From contig NC_133790.1 of the NCBI RefSeq assembly GCF_003597395.2, positions 21,196,150-21,260,149 of the forward strand: 64,000 nt of DNA, in the 5' to 3' direction. The notes below the pieces were generated by a model. That model had not been told where the DNA came from, did no database searches, and worked only from the letters and a program-made list of their open reading frames with translations. The position numbers were made by a program, and so were the translations under genes. This document shows positions 49,780 through 61,670 of this stretch, in pieces (the stretch's first letter is position 1; each line of letters begins with the position of its first letter). The DNA is from Chelonoidis abingdonii (lineage: Eukaryota; Chordata; Testudines; Testudinidae).

Positions 49780-50746
49780 TCAGGAAACGTCAGCTGCTGC
49801 CAAGGTTGAATTCTCCAGTTCAGAGTAAGAGACACGAATGCCAATTAGCTCTTCAGTAAGAAGCTCCATGTTCCCACACACATCTGAAAGGTCCCCATTT
49901 TTGCAGGAATGTGGGAGATGCCCATTTATCTCCATGTCTAGTGAATTCCCATTGTGGTGCCATTCCAAACCTGCCTTGCATTTACTCAGGTCCTGCATGT
50001 CAGTATCTTTGTGGATAGCACCCAGCTCCCCATTGGCATATATGTTCAGAGCATACTCACTGATCCTAATGCTGGCATTTTCTCCATCCCCACCATAAGT
50101 GGAAGTCCTAGTACTGGCAGTACCAGTCTTGAACTGCTTCTTGCCTACAATATGCTGCCTGAGAATTTTACGGAAGGTGAGTCGGAATTCCCTGATCCGG
50201 TAGGCATAAATCAATGGGTTCACTACGGAGTTGGCATGAGACAGGATAATGGCCAGGTACATCAGCCAGAGGGGAGGACGGGCACAACCCGGGCAAAAGA
50301 GTGTGAAGCAGTTTATAATGTGGAGTGGAAGCCAACAGATGGCAAACAACCCAACGATGATGGCCAAAGACTTGGCCGCATGGACTTCCTTCTGCAAAGT
50401 AGAGCGTGAGCGTTCCCCATGTACCATCTTGTTCTCCATCTGTTTGAGCTGCCGCCTGGCTGCCAGAAAGATTTTCAGGTAGATGCCAAACATGAGGAGG
50501 AGGGGCACCAACACACAGGCAAAAAAATTGTAGTAGACCATGTACTCCATGGTGACAACTGTCTCAAAGAGACAAGCTATCATGCTTTTACTGCAGTTAC
50601 TGAGTGAGGAATTATTGGTGTCCTGAGCTTCCCTCTGGGAGCATTTGTTCCAGCCCAGCATGGGCGTCAGGCCGATGATGAAGGATAAGACCCAGCAGAT
50701 GGCAATGATACCTTTGGCTCGCGAGCTGGTCACCAAACCATTGTAC
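49780..50746 (-). CDS. ADORA2A: ADORA2A coding exon 2: ICL2 to C-terminal tail and stop
   Basis: The acceptor CTTTCCAG lies just before 50746. The first base completes Arg117 and the frame continues [12 protein letters not shown], as in mammalian A2A. The exon runs 322 codons to TGA at 49780-49782 and gives a 438-residue receptor (human 412). It holds TM4, a long ECL2, TM5 ([11 protein letters not shown]), ICL3, TM6 with [11 protein letters not shown]7 with NPLIY, and a roughly 140-residue tail that diverges from mammals. Ligand-contact residues are kept: Phe177, Glu178, Trp255, His259, Asn262, Ser286 and His287 (human 168, 169, 246, 250, 253, 277 and 278). ECL2 keeps three cysteines (152, 168, 175) and carries three N-glycosylation sequons in [13 protein letters not shown]3 keeps Cys268 and Cys271, but human His264 is Arg273. 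The reading frame is intact, so the gene appears functional. Confidence 0.97.
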
Positions 50747-53700
50747 CTGGAAAGCAGAGGAGAGGAAGATTACAACAGTGTAACTGGTACAAGCACCTGA
50801 TGCCCATGTAGCTTCCCAATGCTCATCTCCATGGAAGGTATGGGGGAGGTAAAGCCTTTTAGGGAATACTCCAGCTCGCTGCAATGTGCTTATCAGAAGC
50901 ATCACTGAACTGCAGCGCTGAGCCCATTTCCCTCAACCCAGTGAGGGCCAGAGTGATGTTGGACGTGGACAAGGAGCCCTTCTAATCTATCCTATCCACT
51001 CTTGGGGGGCGAAGGGTGGGTGCCAGCAGCACAGGTCAGCTCCCAACAAATAATGCCTATCAGCAATTCCCTTCTCTGCCTTACAAATACTCACTCATGG
51101 TTATGAGCCTGCTTGTCAAGGCATAGAGGAAGCAACTGTCCTGCTCTGCCCCTCTGCCCGCAGGGAACTGAAACACCCAGAGCTGCTGCTCTAACTTTAT
51201 CTCTATGTACTGCCAAAGGCAGAAATAGCTATTGAGCATCCCTGTAGTGTGGCGTTGCTTGCCCCCTATCTGAGTGCAGGTAGGGTCCCAGGAGTCCAGT
51301 ACAACTGCCCAGTATCACAGAGCTCTAGGATACTGTGGTAGTCGCCCAATGTCATAGAGCTTAGATGAGGGTCTCAGAGAAAGGGCACCATTAGCTCAGT
51401 ATCAGAGCTCAGGCTGCACAGCATGCCCTTGATGGCAGTCACAGGGAATTCAGTATTGCCAGCCCAACGCTGATCAACTGAGATGAGATCCATAACCAAG
51501 CTGAGCAGCGCTGACCGTTGTGCCTTTCACAAAATAACCAATTCAGCATGACTGACTGCCTCAACTGAAGAAAGATCAAGGACTCTGAATAACAGAACAT
51601 ACTGTGGTCGGGCAGAGCTCTGAGGTCAACATGTCACTATACCCCTCATGCCAGTGCTTTGGGCAATAAATCCACCTGGCTGTTTTGAGAGAAAAAACAG
51701 AAGCGCAGTAAGAACCTGACACACAACCAAAAGGCCTTTGTTTTCCAAATATTAGCTGATCCATGGGTCTAGCATGCTGCTGTAAGCCCTCAGCTGAAGG
51801 CACTAGCTGTACGCTTTGAAAATGTAAGTTGTAGTCGTGTGTCACATGTGAGTACAGTCTCTTTTCCCCTCGTAGTACTTCACACAGAAAGGGAATGGCA
51901 AGGTTCCCACATTGTCCGTTGCTGGGTCCCACACTGTACTTGACCCTGTGCGTGCGTGATCTGACTATGGGATGCTCCCGTGTTCTCCAGTAGTTGCACT
52001 ACTTCTTTCCTCATATCAGATTCTTTTAACAAACAAACTTAAAAAAACACCACCCAAAACTCGCTCTCTCTCTCTCAGTGGGTTTGTTCTTCCCACACAC
52101 GCTCCTCTCCTAAGGCGAACTAAAGCCCTACAGGGAAGGGGAGGAGGGATGCTGCTTGTCTCAGCCAGAGAACAGAACTGGGAGCTGGTATGTGTTCTCA
52201 GCCCCTGGAAAATACAGCCAGGCATGATATGGGAGTGCAGGCTGATCATTCATACATTCTTTAATTGCCTTTCAAAAGCATAAAAAGTGGGAGACTGGGG
52301 GAAAAAAAGAAGGATGGCGCAACTCTTTTCTCTACAAGCTGGCGAGAGGACTCAATCCAGATCTGGAAGATAGAGAAGGTTTCTCTAGAAACTGGTGACA
52401 GTTGTGTGAATCCTTAAAAAGTGTTAAGAATACTGTCTATCCAGGAGGAGAGAAGTGGAGTTACTCTTAAATTCAGATCTAACCGACATGAGTGGAGTTA
52501 TACCTGAGCTTCAAAATGTATATTTAAAATCACAAAGAGGGAATAAGAGATTGGCAGATGGCACTTGAAGCTTTAAAAAAATAAACTAGAATTGGCTGCA
52601 TCTTTGTCAGGAGGAATTTTGAAATTGTACAGCTGTTATCCCACGGCTGGAGAGGTCCCTTCCCTGACACTAAAAATACATTTATTCCAGCTCTCAGTGC
52701 TCTTACCCTCTGGGGATTTCCATGCAACAGGCTTTAAAGGCTTGTGAAACAGCTTTTAACCCAAGCATCCTCCTTGCTGTACTGCCCTACAGTACTGGGG
52801 TAGCAGTAGAATTAATCAGCACAGAACTGCGTCCTTCTATAGCACCTCTCATTCAGGGATCTCCAAGAGGTTTGAGTTGTGCCTCACACAGTAACATCCC
52901 CCTTTGACAAGTCCATAGAGACAGAGAGAGATGAAAACACATTATCTACAAACAAGTTCACCACAATTCTGAAAGTGTCAGGACAAGGTAACAAACCTCA
53001 CCGCCCCTGTAACCTAGTAAGAAGGTAAACTCATGTCTGTAGAGATTGAAGGACTACATACAGAATGGCTTTAGAGTGCCTTAGAGACGGGAACCAAATG
53101 CAAATGTTTAAATAGATAGAAATAAAATCATGAATACAGCATCCAAGAGCGCGTAGGCTCTGAGCATGTCAATAGTCAGATTCCTGCCCTGAAGAGGTTA
53201 TAATCAAAGGGACTGATCTTACTGACAGTTACTGAGGGGCCTGACCCCCATTGATTTCAGTGGGACCATTTATGGGTAATAAGTAGTGAATCTAGTAGCA
53301 AGTGATACTCCAAGGCAGAACATCTTCCAGATTGTCAAAAGCCTTGTGACAGTGAGCTCTTCTGGTGCTTCTCGAGCAGCCCATAACTAACATGTGGCTA
53401 ATGGTGTTAGTGTACAAATGAGGAAATAAACTACATTCACTCCAAGCAAGGCTGCTTAATTCTACACCAGCAGAAACAAGGATGTGCAAAACAGTGTTTG
53501 TGACAAAACAGGTTACATCAGGAGGGAAGGGCATTACAAACTATGGACCAAAAAAAGGCCGTGAACCCAGGGATGTCTAAGGGTGCATCTGACCGCTCAG
53601 ATCCAAAACATGGGATTTAAAACAGAAAAATCAGCCATTTCAGCAGCCACTTTACTTGCATAGGGTTCAATTATCAAGCGTGAGCTACCGTTTCACATCT

Positions 53701-53972
53701 GAACTCCAAGATTAGCAGTAAGGCAACTAAAGTGGACATTTCAGAGGACTTTTCAGCATCTCAGGTTCCAAGCATGGCTCACTACATCCAATTAGTTTCA
53801 ATCTGTGGTGGTGAAATTGTGACCCTTCATTCCAATATGAGCTCACAGCTGCAAATTCAACACTAGCTAGAGAAAGAACACCTTACAGAGAACTTCCAAG
53901 TGACTGAGAATATGGTCTCAGCAATTCTAAGAAAAGGGGTGCCCACAATTACTTGCACATCTAGGTTATCCA

Positions 53973-54330
53973 TAAGAACGGCCGTACCGGGTCAGACCAA
54001 AGGTCCATCTAGCCCAGTATCTGTCTACTGACAGTGGCCAATGCCAGGTGCCCCAGAGGGAGTGAACCTAACAGGCAGTGATCAAGTGATCTCTCTCCTG
54101 CCATCCATCTCCATCCTCTGACAAACAGAGGCTAGGGACACCATTCCTTATTCATTCTGGCTAATAGCCATTTATGGACTTAACCTCCATGAATTTATCC
54201 AGTTCTCTTTTAAACACTGTTATAGTCCTAGCCTTCACAACATCCTCTGGTAAGGAGTTCCACAAGTTGACTATGCGCTGCGTGAAGAAGAACTTCCTTT
54301 TATTTGTTTTAAACCTGCTGCCTATTAAAT
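53973..54330 (-). mobile_element. CR1 LINE 3' end (ORF2 C-terminus and tail)
   Basis: Read on minus, AKRKFFFTQRIVNLWNSLPE followed by DVVKARTITVFKRELDKFME is the C-terminal end of CR1 ORF2 (about 54307-54180). The 3' tail GATGGACCTTTGGTCTGACC...GGCCGTTCTTAT follows, ending at 53973. It is 5'-truncated as is usual for CR1, and lies in the ADORA2A intron in the same orientation as the gene. Confidence 0.88.
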
Positions 54331-54473
54331 CCAGGCGCAAATCAGAGTGGGAAGAAAGATTTGCATTTCAGCATGTTATTATAGTTGACGTTGGATCATC
54401 ACAAATAAAAGGATTTCTTCCATTGTTGTTTGCAATGTTGTTGTAGCTGTACTGGTCCCAGGATATTAGAGAC

Positions 54474-54605
54474 ACAAAGTGGATGAGGTAAAATCTTTTC
54501 TTGGACCAACGTCTGTTGATGAAAGAGACAAGAGCTCTGTATAAGCTCGAAAGCTTGTCTCTTGCACCAACAAAAGTTGGTTCAAGACATTACCTTGTCT
54601 CACAA
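54474..54605. repeat. Foldback interspersed repeat (copy 2)
   Basis: GAGGTAAAATCTTTTCTTGG...AAAGAGACAAG and, inverted, GACAAGGTAATGTCTTGAAC...AAGAGACAAG pair around GAGCTCTGTATAAGCTCGAAAG. It matches the repeat at 6908-7008. Confidence 0.65.
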
Positions 54606-55217
54606 ATAAAAGGTTGCTACCTTTGAGAATGGGGACAAGGTGCTGGACAAATGGTAATTTGAGAACTTTTCTGTTTGACTGCAGGAAGAAACTCTGTCTT
54701 CTTCTATCCAGTGCACCTCCCCTACCTGCCATTTCATCATGAGAATACCTTTTATACCCCCTGCCCCCTCACACACACACACACGCTTGGACATTGTGCC
54801 CTCTGAGCTGGGAAATGCCTATTGTTCTTGGCCAACAACTTTACTCTGGGACTAAGAATACCAACCAGTTTTATTTATAACACCCAGGTTTTGTTGTACC
54901 AGTGAGCAGAGGCTCTCAGTGCACCTGACATATTAGGGACATGAACGACTTAGCCCTGAACCATTCAATAGCTAGTGCTTCTCCCTACCTGAAACATGCC
55001 CCATACCACTTCTGGAGTGCAGTACTTGTATTAGCCCCTATCAGACTTTGCAGCCTGGTCCATAATTCCTTGCATCATTAGCTAATTGTTTAGAAAAACT
55101 TTTGGAAAGTCTGTCAAATTTTGCACAATGTTCCATCAAAACATTTTTGGGAAATAAAGTTTAGAATTTGCAGGATATTTTTAAGCATAATTCATCACTG
55201 ATTGTTTGACACACACA

Positions 55218-55235
55218 TTTTTTTTTTTTTTTTTT
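55218..55235 (+). repeat. Poly-T run
   Basis: This is an 18-base T-run, perhaps the A-tail of a decayed retroelement on minus. Confidence 0.7.
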
Positions 55236-56815
55236 ATAATTATACCCAAGTGTGCATATTTTCCCCACCAGCTTTCAGACAGGTCAGAAACGTTTAATCT
55301 TTAACAAAAGATCTTTTCCTCCAACTGTCTGTCAAATGTTTGTGTTACTTAGGTGTTGAAAAATAACATTTTGAACAGCGTGAACATCACTTCCCTTTTC
55401 CATTAACCAGGTTTTACTTTCTCCTCATGTCTGAGGTCAGAAATCTATTAAGGTGTCTACTGATCCACAGACTGTTCCAGGGGAAACAGTTGACAAGATC
55501 TACCACTGCTACTGTAAAAGACAAACAGAAAGAGGAAGACGCAGACCCTTTTGTACACCAAGCTACACACAGGTTTTTACTGATTCAGTGATGTTGCTCA
55601 TTTGTTATCGAAATAGTTACATTGGAACAACCCCTTTGTGTGGACAGAGTTATACTGGTATAAAGGGGCTGATATTGATGTAGCTTATTTCCATAATGTA
55701 ATGGTATAGCTTACATCCTATAAATGTGTCCAAACTAGGGGGCTTTACTGGTTTCCAAATCTATCTGCTAAAGGATATAGTTACAGTGGTACAAAAGGCC
55801 ATACAGACCAGCCTTCGGGCGAAGAGCATTGCATTAGTTCACATTGCAGAGAATGTCTTCACAATTATAAGGGACAGAAGCCTTTTATTCTTAAAAGGAC
55901 AAGTTTATTAATCAACAGAAGTTCTGGATGGCCATGCTGCTCACAAGTGGCAAAGACACAGCTAAGCCATCTCAAATGATTCACACTCAGAGATGGTGAT
56001 TTCGAAAGCACATAAGTGACTCAGGAGTACAAGATCCTTCAAAAGCCAAAACTGATCACATCACCAAGGAGTTGTTATATACCACACTAAAAAGGGGTTT
56101 TGCAGATACATTTGGGAGACTTTAAGCCTTATGTCCCCACTCCTGCAAATATTTACATATGATTAACTTTAAGCATGTGAATAGTCCTAAGGGGACTACT
56201 CACGTACTTAACTTTAAGCCTGGTACTATTTTTATATCCTTCCACCTGTAACAGGCCAGGTTTCCTTAGCACCATGAGTCTCACTGTGAAGACCTCAAAG
56301 GAAGAGAAAAACATAATTAATGCATTCTAGAACCCTCTAAAAGTGGCGTAAAACAGCTTCCCTAGACATAATAATTAGGCTTGGAAGGATTTGCTTTTTA
56401 TTGATAAATGTTGGTTAATGTTTATTTTACCCCAAACACCCCCAACGAAAACATATTTCCATCTAGAATTACTGAAGTTTACCAACAGGCAAAATTAGAA
56501 AAATCCTGTTTGAGAACTTAGAGTTTGATTTACAGATAACTTTGTATATTGTGATGTTGATAATTTGTGTTTTAACAATTATAAAGCTTTAACTATTTGA
56601 ATCTCAACATTTACTGTCATTAAATAATTATTTTCTAACCCTCCCTGAATTTCCTGCAATTGTGAAAATTTAAAATCAATAAAAAATTTAAAAAGGCTTA
56701 AAAATTAAACATTCTTATTTGTCAAAATTATAAAACATAAAGATCTAATTCTGGCAACCTATTAATAATGATGGGATTTTAAGGCCTAACTTTTAGAAGC
56801 TTCAGGGGATAGAAG

Positions 56816-57649
56816 TGTCATAAATAGATAGCTAAGGGTTAATGTTTCTTTTACCTGTAAAGGGTTAACAAAGGGAACCAAACACCTGACCAGAGGACCA
56901 ATCAGGAAACTGGATTTTTCAAAGTCAGGAGGAATTTGTCGAGTCTTTGTCTGTCTCTCAGCTATGAGAAGGTTCTTTCTATCTTTCTAATCTTCTGTTC
57001 CAAATGTAAGTACAGGTAGAAAAACAATATAGGCTTTTTATGTTTTGGTTGTATTTACTGTGTTAACTTGCTGGAATTTTAATTGTCTCTCTTTTGATAA
57101 GTTGTTATTCATTTTTCTTTAAGCATTGATCTGTATTTTGTCATCTTGATCACAGAAATTTTGATGTCTTTTCTTCTTTTTTTAATAAAGCTTCTTTTAA
57201 GACTTGTTTGAGTTTTCTCTCTGGTAGCTAAGGAGGGGAATTCTCTTTGTGTTAGATCTACAGAGGGTAAGCTCTGCAGCACAGGAATTGGTGGGGGGAG
57301 AGAGAGAATCATCTGTTCCTTGTTGGGTTGTCTCTTGTGGAATAGAGAGACATGCTTCTTGGTATTGTGATGTAAAGAGATTGCATCAGTACTCTCAGGT
57401 TAGCCCAGAAGGAAAGTCTGGGTGGAGAGAGAGGGGAAGGGAAGTGGGTATTTCCCTTTGTTTGTGAGACTCAGAGTTCTGAGTCTTGGGTCTCCAGGAA
57501 AGTTTGGGGGACCAGAGCGAGGCAGGCGCTGTAATTCCTGTCTGGTGGCAGCGAGATAAGATCCAAGCTGGTAATTAAGCTTGGAGGTTCATGCTAGGCA
57601 CCCACATTTTGGACGCTAAGGTCCAGATTTGGGAAAGATGCTTATGATA
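56816..57649 (+). mobile_element. Solo LTR (gypsy-like) with perfect 5-bp TSD
   Basis: It starts TGTCATAA and ends TTATGATA, inverted ends close to TG...CA. AGAAG stands at 56811-56815 and 57650-57654, an exact 5-bp duplication. Inside are AACCTGTAAAGGGTTAAC-like text, TTAATAAAGCTTCTTTTAAG (polyA signal AATAAA at about 57184) and the late GGACGCTAAGGTCCAGATTT. No primer-binding site or internal genes follow, so the interior was lost by LTR recombination. It lies in the ADORA2A intron. Confidence 0.88.
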
Positions 57650-58710
57650 AGAAGCAAGCATTGAGCATCCTTTTCAAAGCCAGTGATAGAATGCCCCTTC
57701 AGTTTCTAGCCCTCGTAGATCACAAGATGCTAAACCTACCAGTCACTCATACAAGAGTGAATATTTACCATTTCTGTGCCTTGGGCCAGTGTAATTTGGG
57801 GGAAGAGATCCTACCTTTCTGGGGAAGATGGTAACATTTGTATCCTGGATACTGCTTGATTTAATAAATAAATACAGTGTGGCTTGACGTGGTGTCCTGT
57901 TGTCCATCATCCTTGGTTGCACACTGTGCTACATATTTTGCATTCTCCCGATTTTCAGGAGCATTCAGGTATTTCAGACTTTCCACTAACTTTAAGTTCT
58001 GCTGTAGGGGGAATTAGCTACTCCACATGTTAGTCTTCTACCAGTTACATGAAATTATACAATCTTTCTACTATATATTAGCTTGGCACAATTAGATTTT
58101 GATGAACAATATCAATGTTTATTTTTAAGCATTTTAAAATTCATATTGCTTTAAGGTTTCACAGTTGCGGAAAATGATGGGGGCGAAGGGGATCACACAA
58201 TAATTAAATAACAGCAGACATTGAGATTAAAAAAGTTACAGTTTTATAACCCACTAACACAAATTGTCAACATTACATGTCAAAATATACAAAGTAAATA
58301 TCCTTAAATCAAACTTAGTAAGTTCTCAAACATTTTTCTTATTTTGCCTATCAGTAAATGTTAATTATTATAGATATATTTGCTCATCAGTTTCTGTGTA
58401 CGGTGAAATCAACATTTACTGATAAAAATTTAATCCTTCCAAGCCTTCTGCTCCTCAGTAAATATGCTCAAATTCATTTGATGCACTATTAATAGAGATG
58501 AGTGAATAATTCAGACTCATTCAATGAGGTTTGTGTCTCTCTGTGGCATTTGCCTGGGACACAGCATTTGGAAGAGTGCCGTTTAAATGAAATTATCCAT
58601 TCTGCAGCCTACTTGGCTGATCGTTCTAAGAAATCAGAAGACTATTGCTAAATTGTGCAGCCATATTTATTCCTAAGGAGAACAGGCAGCAGGTGTATCC
58701 TTCCCCACCT

Positions 58711-58977
58711 GTGGGCCAGGTCTACACTAAAAAGTTAGATCAACCCAGCTATGTTGCTCAGGGATGTCAAAAAGCCACGCCTCTGAGAGACACAGTTAAG
58801 CTGATCTAACTAAGTGTAGACAGTGCTAGGTCAATGGAAGAATTCTTTTGACCTTGTTGGTTCCACTTCTTGGGGAGAGATGGATTACCTACAGCAATGG
58901 AAGAACTCCTCCCATTGTCAGAGCAAACATCTACACTGAAGCGCTACAGCTGCGGCGTTTTTAGTGACAACAGAGCC
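58711..58977. mobile_element. MITE with GTCTACACT motif
   Basis: The left end GGGCCAGGTCTACACTAAAA and a right part CTACACTGAAGCGCTACAGC...GACAACAGAGCC resemble turtle Harbinger-type MITEs. No clean target duplication was seen. Confidence 0.55.
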
Positions 58978-60254
58978 TTAGAGGTTACCGCACACTCCTG
59001 ATGTGTCTGGCCAGCTTTGCTGGCTGGTGCTGCAGTGGAGGCTGGAGGAAGATGATTGCCTCCTCAGTGCTCCCTTTGGTCTGGCAAACACCTGCAGAGG
59101 CATTGTGAGAGAATGGTCAAAGGGATGACAACTGTCTCTTGCTCCTGCTCTTCCCCATCCTTTGTGCATCTCTGCAAGGATCAGCCATGAACTGGCCCCT
59201 GAGGGCTTCCTTATTGCTAAAAAAGCACAATACCTGGAAATCAGGCTTTATCTCATTATTTGCTTTGGGGTATAAGTCAAAGAATTACCAAATGGGCAGC
59301 AAATTGCTTCAATTCATCAAACAGTCAATTAGCTGGAATATTGAATGTGCCTGCTCACAGGGCTTTCAGTGTCTCTCCCCACTGCCAGGTGACTTCCACC
59401 AGGTTCCTCTTCCAGCCCTCCATAATGCTTTTATATCTGGGGGATGGAGGGGAGGAGAGGGCAGGAGAACAGCCCACGTACTCTGAGCAGGATCAGGCTG
59501 CAGTCACCACCACAGGAGTGTCTGGGTGGCAAATGAGAAGGAAGAGCTGTTACAATTTCCCTCTGCAGATGAGGGCATCAGAATAATATGCTGGGGGGGC
59601 GCAGGGGTGAGAGGTGGCAAGGAACAAGTGAGAGGGGAAAAGAAGAGAGAATGATACATAGGAATGGAAAGACAGATCAGAGGTGTCACTAGTCACAGCT
59701 TGCTCTGCTCTAGTCTACGCTGTCCTTGCTGGAGAATGGAGAGCGTCACTCATTTACAGGCTTCCTCTGTGTCTTAAATGCCTCAGAAATGACATGAAGG
59801 CATTGTCAGTTAACTGCTCCACCATCCTCCCCACTTTGTAATAAGCCCAGAACATACAGGGTTTGAACTGAACTGGCAGCATTTATCTGTAGTCTTGTGA
59901 TGATCAGACAGGGTGTCAGCTCCCACACACATGGTAAAATGTTCCCCCGGCCCACATGAATCTGGTTGCTTCACCATAGAGCAGCAGCCGCTCTGTTTCA
60001 GTTTGCGAGCTCTATTTCTGAAGGTCCTTTTTTTCCCCAAAAGGATACAGTGTGTGGGGTGCCCACTTGTGGGATGGACTTGGGACAGGGACAGGACCTG
60101 GCCTTTGCCAAATAGCTTTCTCTGTTAGAGACGCTGGATCCTCTTGCTCATATTGAACAAAACACACACACTCTCTCTTTGCCTGTGTAAGCTTAAAGCA
60201 CCCCCACAACCCCTGAGAATGCCTCTCATTCCCATCTGCATGCTTGCCCTAGAG

Positions 60255-60855
60255 CAGGGGTTCTCAGGACAAATTATTTGGTGGCCTCAGAGTGCGGCCA
60301 CTAGCTCTTGCTGGTGACCACTCTCACTCTTTTTCCTAAAATACTTAATTAGCTTTAGGAAAAACAAATAGATATGCACATACACATGTCCAAATCATTG
60401 TAATTTATTTATAGCTAGCTAGTAACTCTGCTGTGAAAAGTGATATTAACCAACATAATCAGATTCAAGTATCACTTTTCACAGCACAGTTACTCAGCCC
60501 CAGGAAGTCTGGGGACAAATTAAGCCCTGGATGGGGGATCGGGGGAGGCATCGGGGTCCGGAGCCTGAAGCCCCATGGCCGGAGCCCAAAGCTTTGTGGC
60601 CAGAACCTGCCTCCCCTACCACCCCCGGGCTGAAGCCCAAATCCTGACCCCCACCACCCTTGGGAAGGTGAGGAACTCACTGGCTGACAAACCCTTGCTG
60701 GAAACCCCAGCAACCAACACCAAGGCTGTCCATCCGGGAGCACCACGGAGGGGGCGGGGGCTGCTGGTCCCCTCCACCCCTGCAATCACACCCCAGGAGG
60801 CTGTAGCCCAAGAAAAGCCCCTGGTGGCTGCATGTGGCCCATTTGAGAAACACTG
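60255..60855. mobile_element. hAT non-autonomous element with 7-of-8 TSD
   Basis: The left end CAGGGGTTCTCA and the inverted right end CAGTGTTTCTCA pair. The flanks CCCTAGAG (60247-60254) and CTCTAGAG (60856-60863) differ at one base. It lies about 470 bases from ADORA2A exon 1, in the intron. Confidence 0.85.
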
Positions 60856-61320
60856 CTCTAGAGAATCTCACTGTAACAGCAGACCTCCACCTACCAGACA
60901 GAGCCCCTGCTGTCCACAGTGGGGTGATAGCGAGTGACCTCTATTTTGTGCTCAGCTTTCCCACAGTGATCTGTCTGGCACTGTCTGCTCCAACTCAGAA
61001 CACGAATCATTACAGTTAAGTCAGGAATCTGTCTCAGTGCAGAATGTAAGCTCCTAGGCAGGGTCCAGGTAATGCCATGGGCACACGCTTCGTGGGACAA
61101 GGAAGAGTCAGAAATAGAAATGCAATATCCAGGAAATCCAGCAGGAAGGGGCAAGTTTTGAGGTCTAAAAAGCATTTTCAGATTACAGTGAAAGTGGCAT
61201 CATTCCCTTTAACTCTCTCTTCCTCCTTGCTTATAGCACATAGGATGCTCTAGAGATGCCCATTCCATCTGCGCTTCCCACCCCACCACACACTCCAGGT
61301 CCCACCCACTCTGGGCTTAC

Positions 61321-61670
61321 CTGAGGGGTATCCGGATAGCAATGATTCTGTCAATGGCAATAGCCAGGAGACTGAAGATGGAACTCTGAGTCAAAACCAG
61401 GACGAAGCAGGCGATGAAGAGGCAGCCATAGAAGAAGGCACAGAAGCCAGTGCTGATGGTAATGGCAAAGGGGATCGCCAGCACGCCCACTGCAATGTCG
61501 GCTGCAGCCAGGGACACCACAAAGTAGTTCGTGACGTTTTGCAGGTTGCTGTTCAGATAGACGGCCCAACAGACCAGGACATTCCCCAAGATGGCCAGCA
61601 CTGCAATGACCAGTTCTAGGATGATGTAAATTACATCCGAGAGGAAGTTTTCATTCCCATATACTAGCAT
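61321..61670 (-). CDS. ADORA2A: ADORA2A coding exon 1: adenosine A2A receptor, N-terminus to TM3
   Basis: This exon encodes residues 1-116 and two bases of codon 117 of a class A GPCR that binds extracellular adenosine and signals through Gs at the plasma membrane. TM1 is at about residues 12-38 with the conserved Asn30 (1.50), TM2 at about 48-72 with the LAAAD motif, and TM3 at about 83-108. The stretch from [11 protein letters not shown] to FCAFFYGC is nearly identical to mammalian A2A, which separates it from A2B, A1 and A3. The ATG at 61668-61670 follows CTCACC, a fair Kozak context. The exon ends CTCAG with donor GTAAGCC, the standard A2A intron site after IPL(R). The N-terminus is six residues longer than human up to Asn1.50. 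Two positions stand out. The E/DRY motif reads Asp107-Arg108-Ile109, and human Cys74 corresponds to Phe80. There is no recognisable signal peptide, as is usual for A2A. Confidence 0.96.

Larger units (their letters stand above)
50747..61320 (-). other. ADORA2A coding intron (10.6 kb)
   Basis: This intron is bounded by the donor GTAAGCC (minus strand, from 61320) and the acceptor CTTTCCAG (ending at 50747). It splits Arg117 after the second base, as in other vertebrate ADORA2A genes. It contains a CR1 3' end (53973-54330), a foldback repeat (about 54474-54605), a T-run (55218-55235), a MITE-like piece with TATACTGG motifs (about 55600-55800), a solo LTR (56816-57649), a MITE (58711-58977) and a hAT MITE (60255-60855). 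I see no further coding exon in it. 50760-53970 and 57660-58700 are otherwise featureless. Confidence 0.85.
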
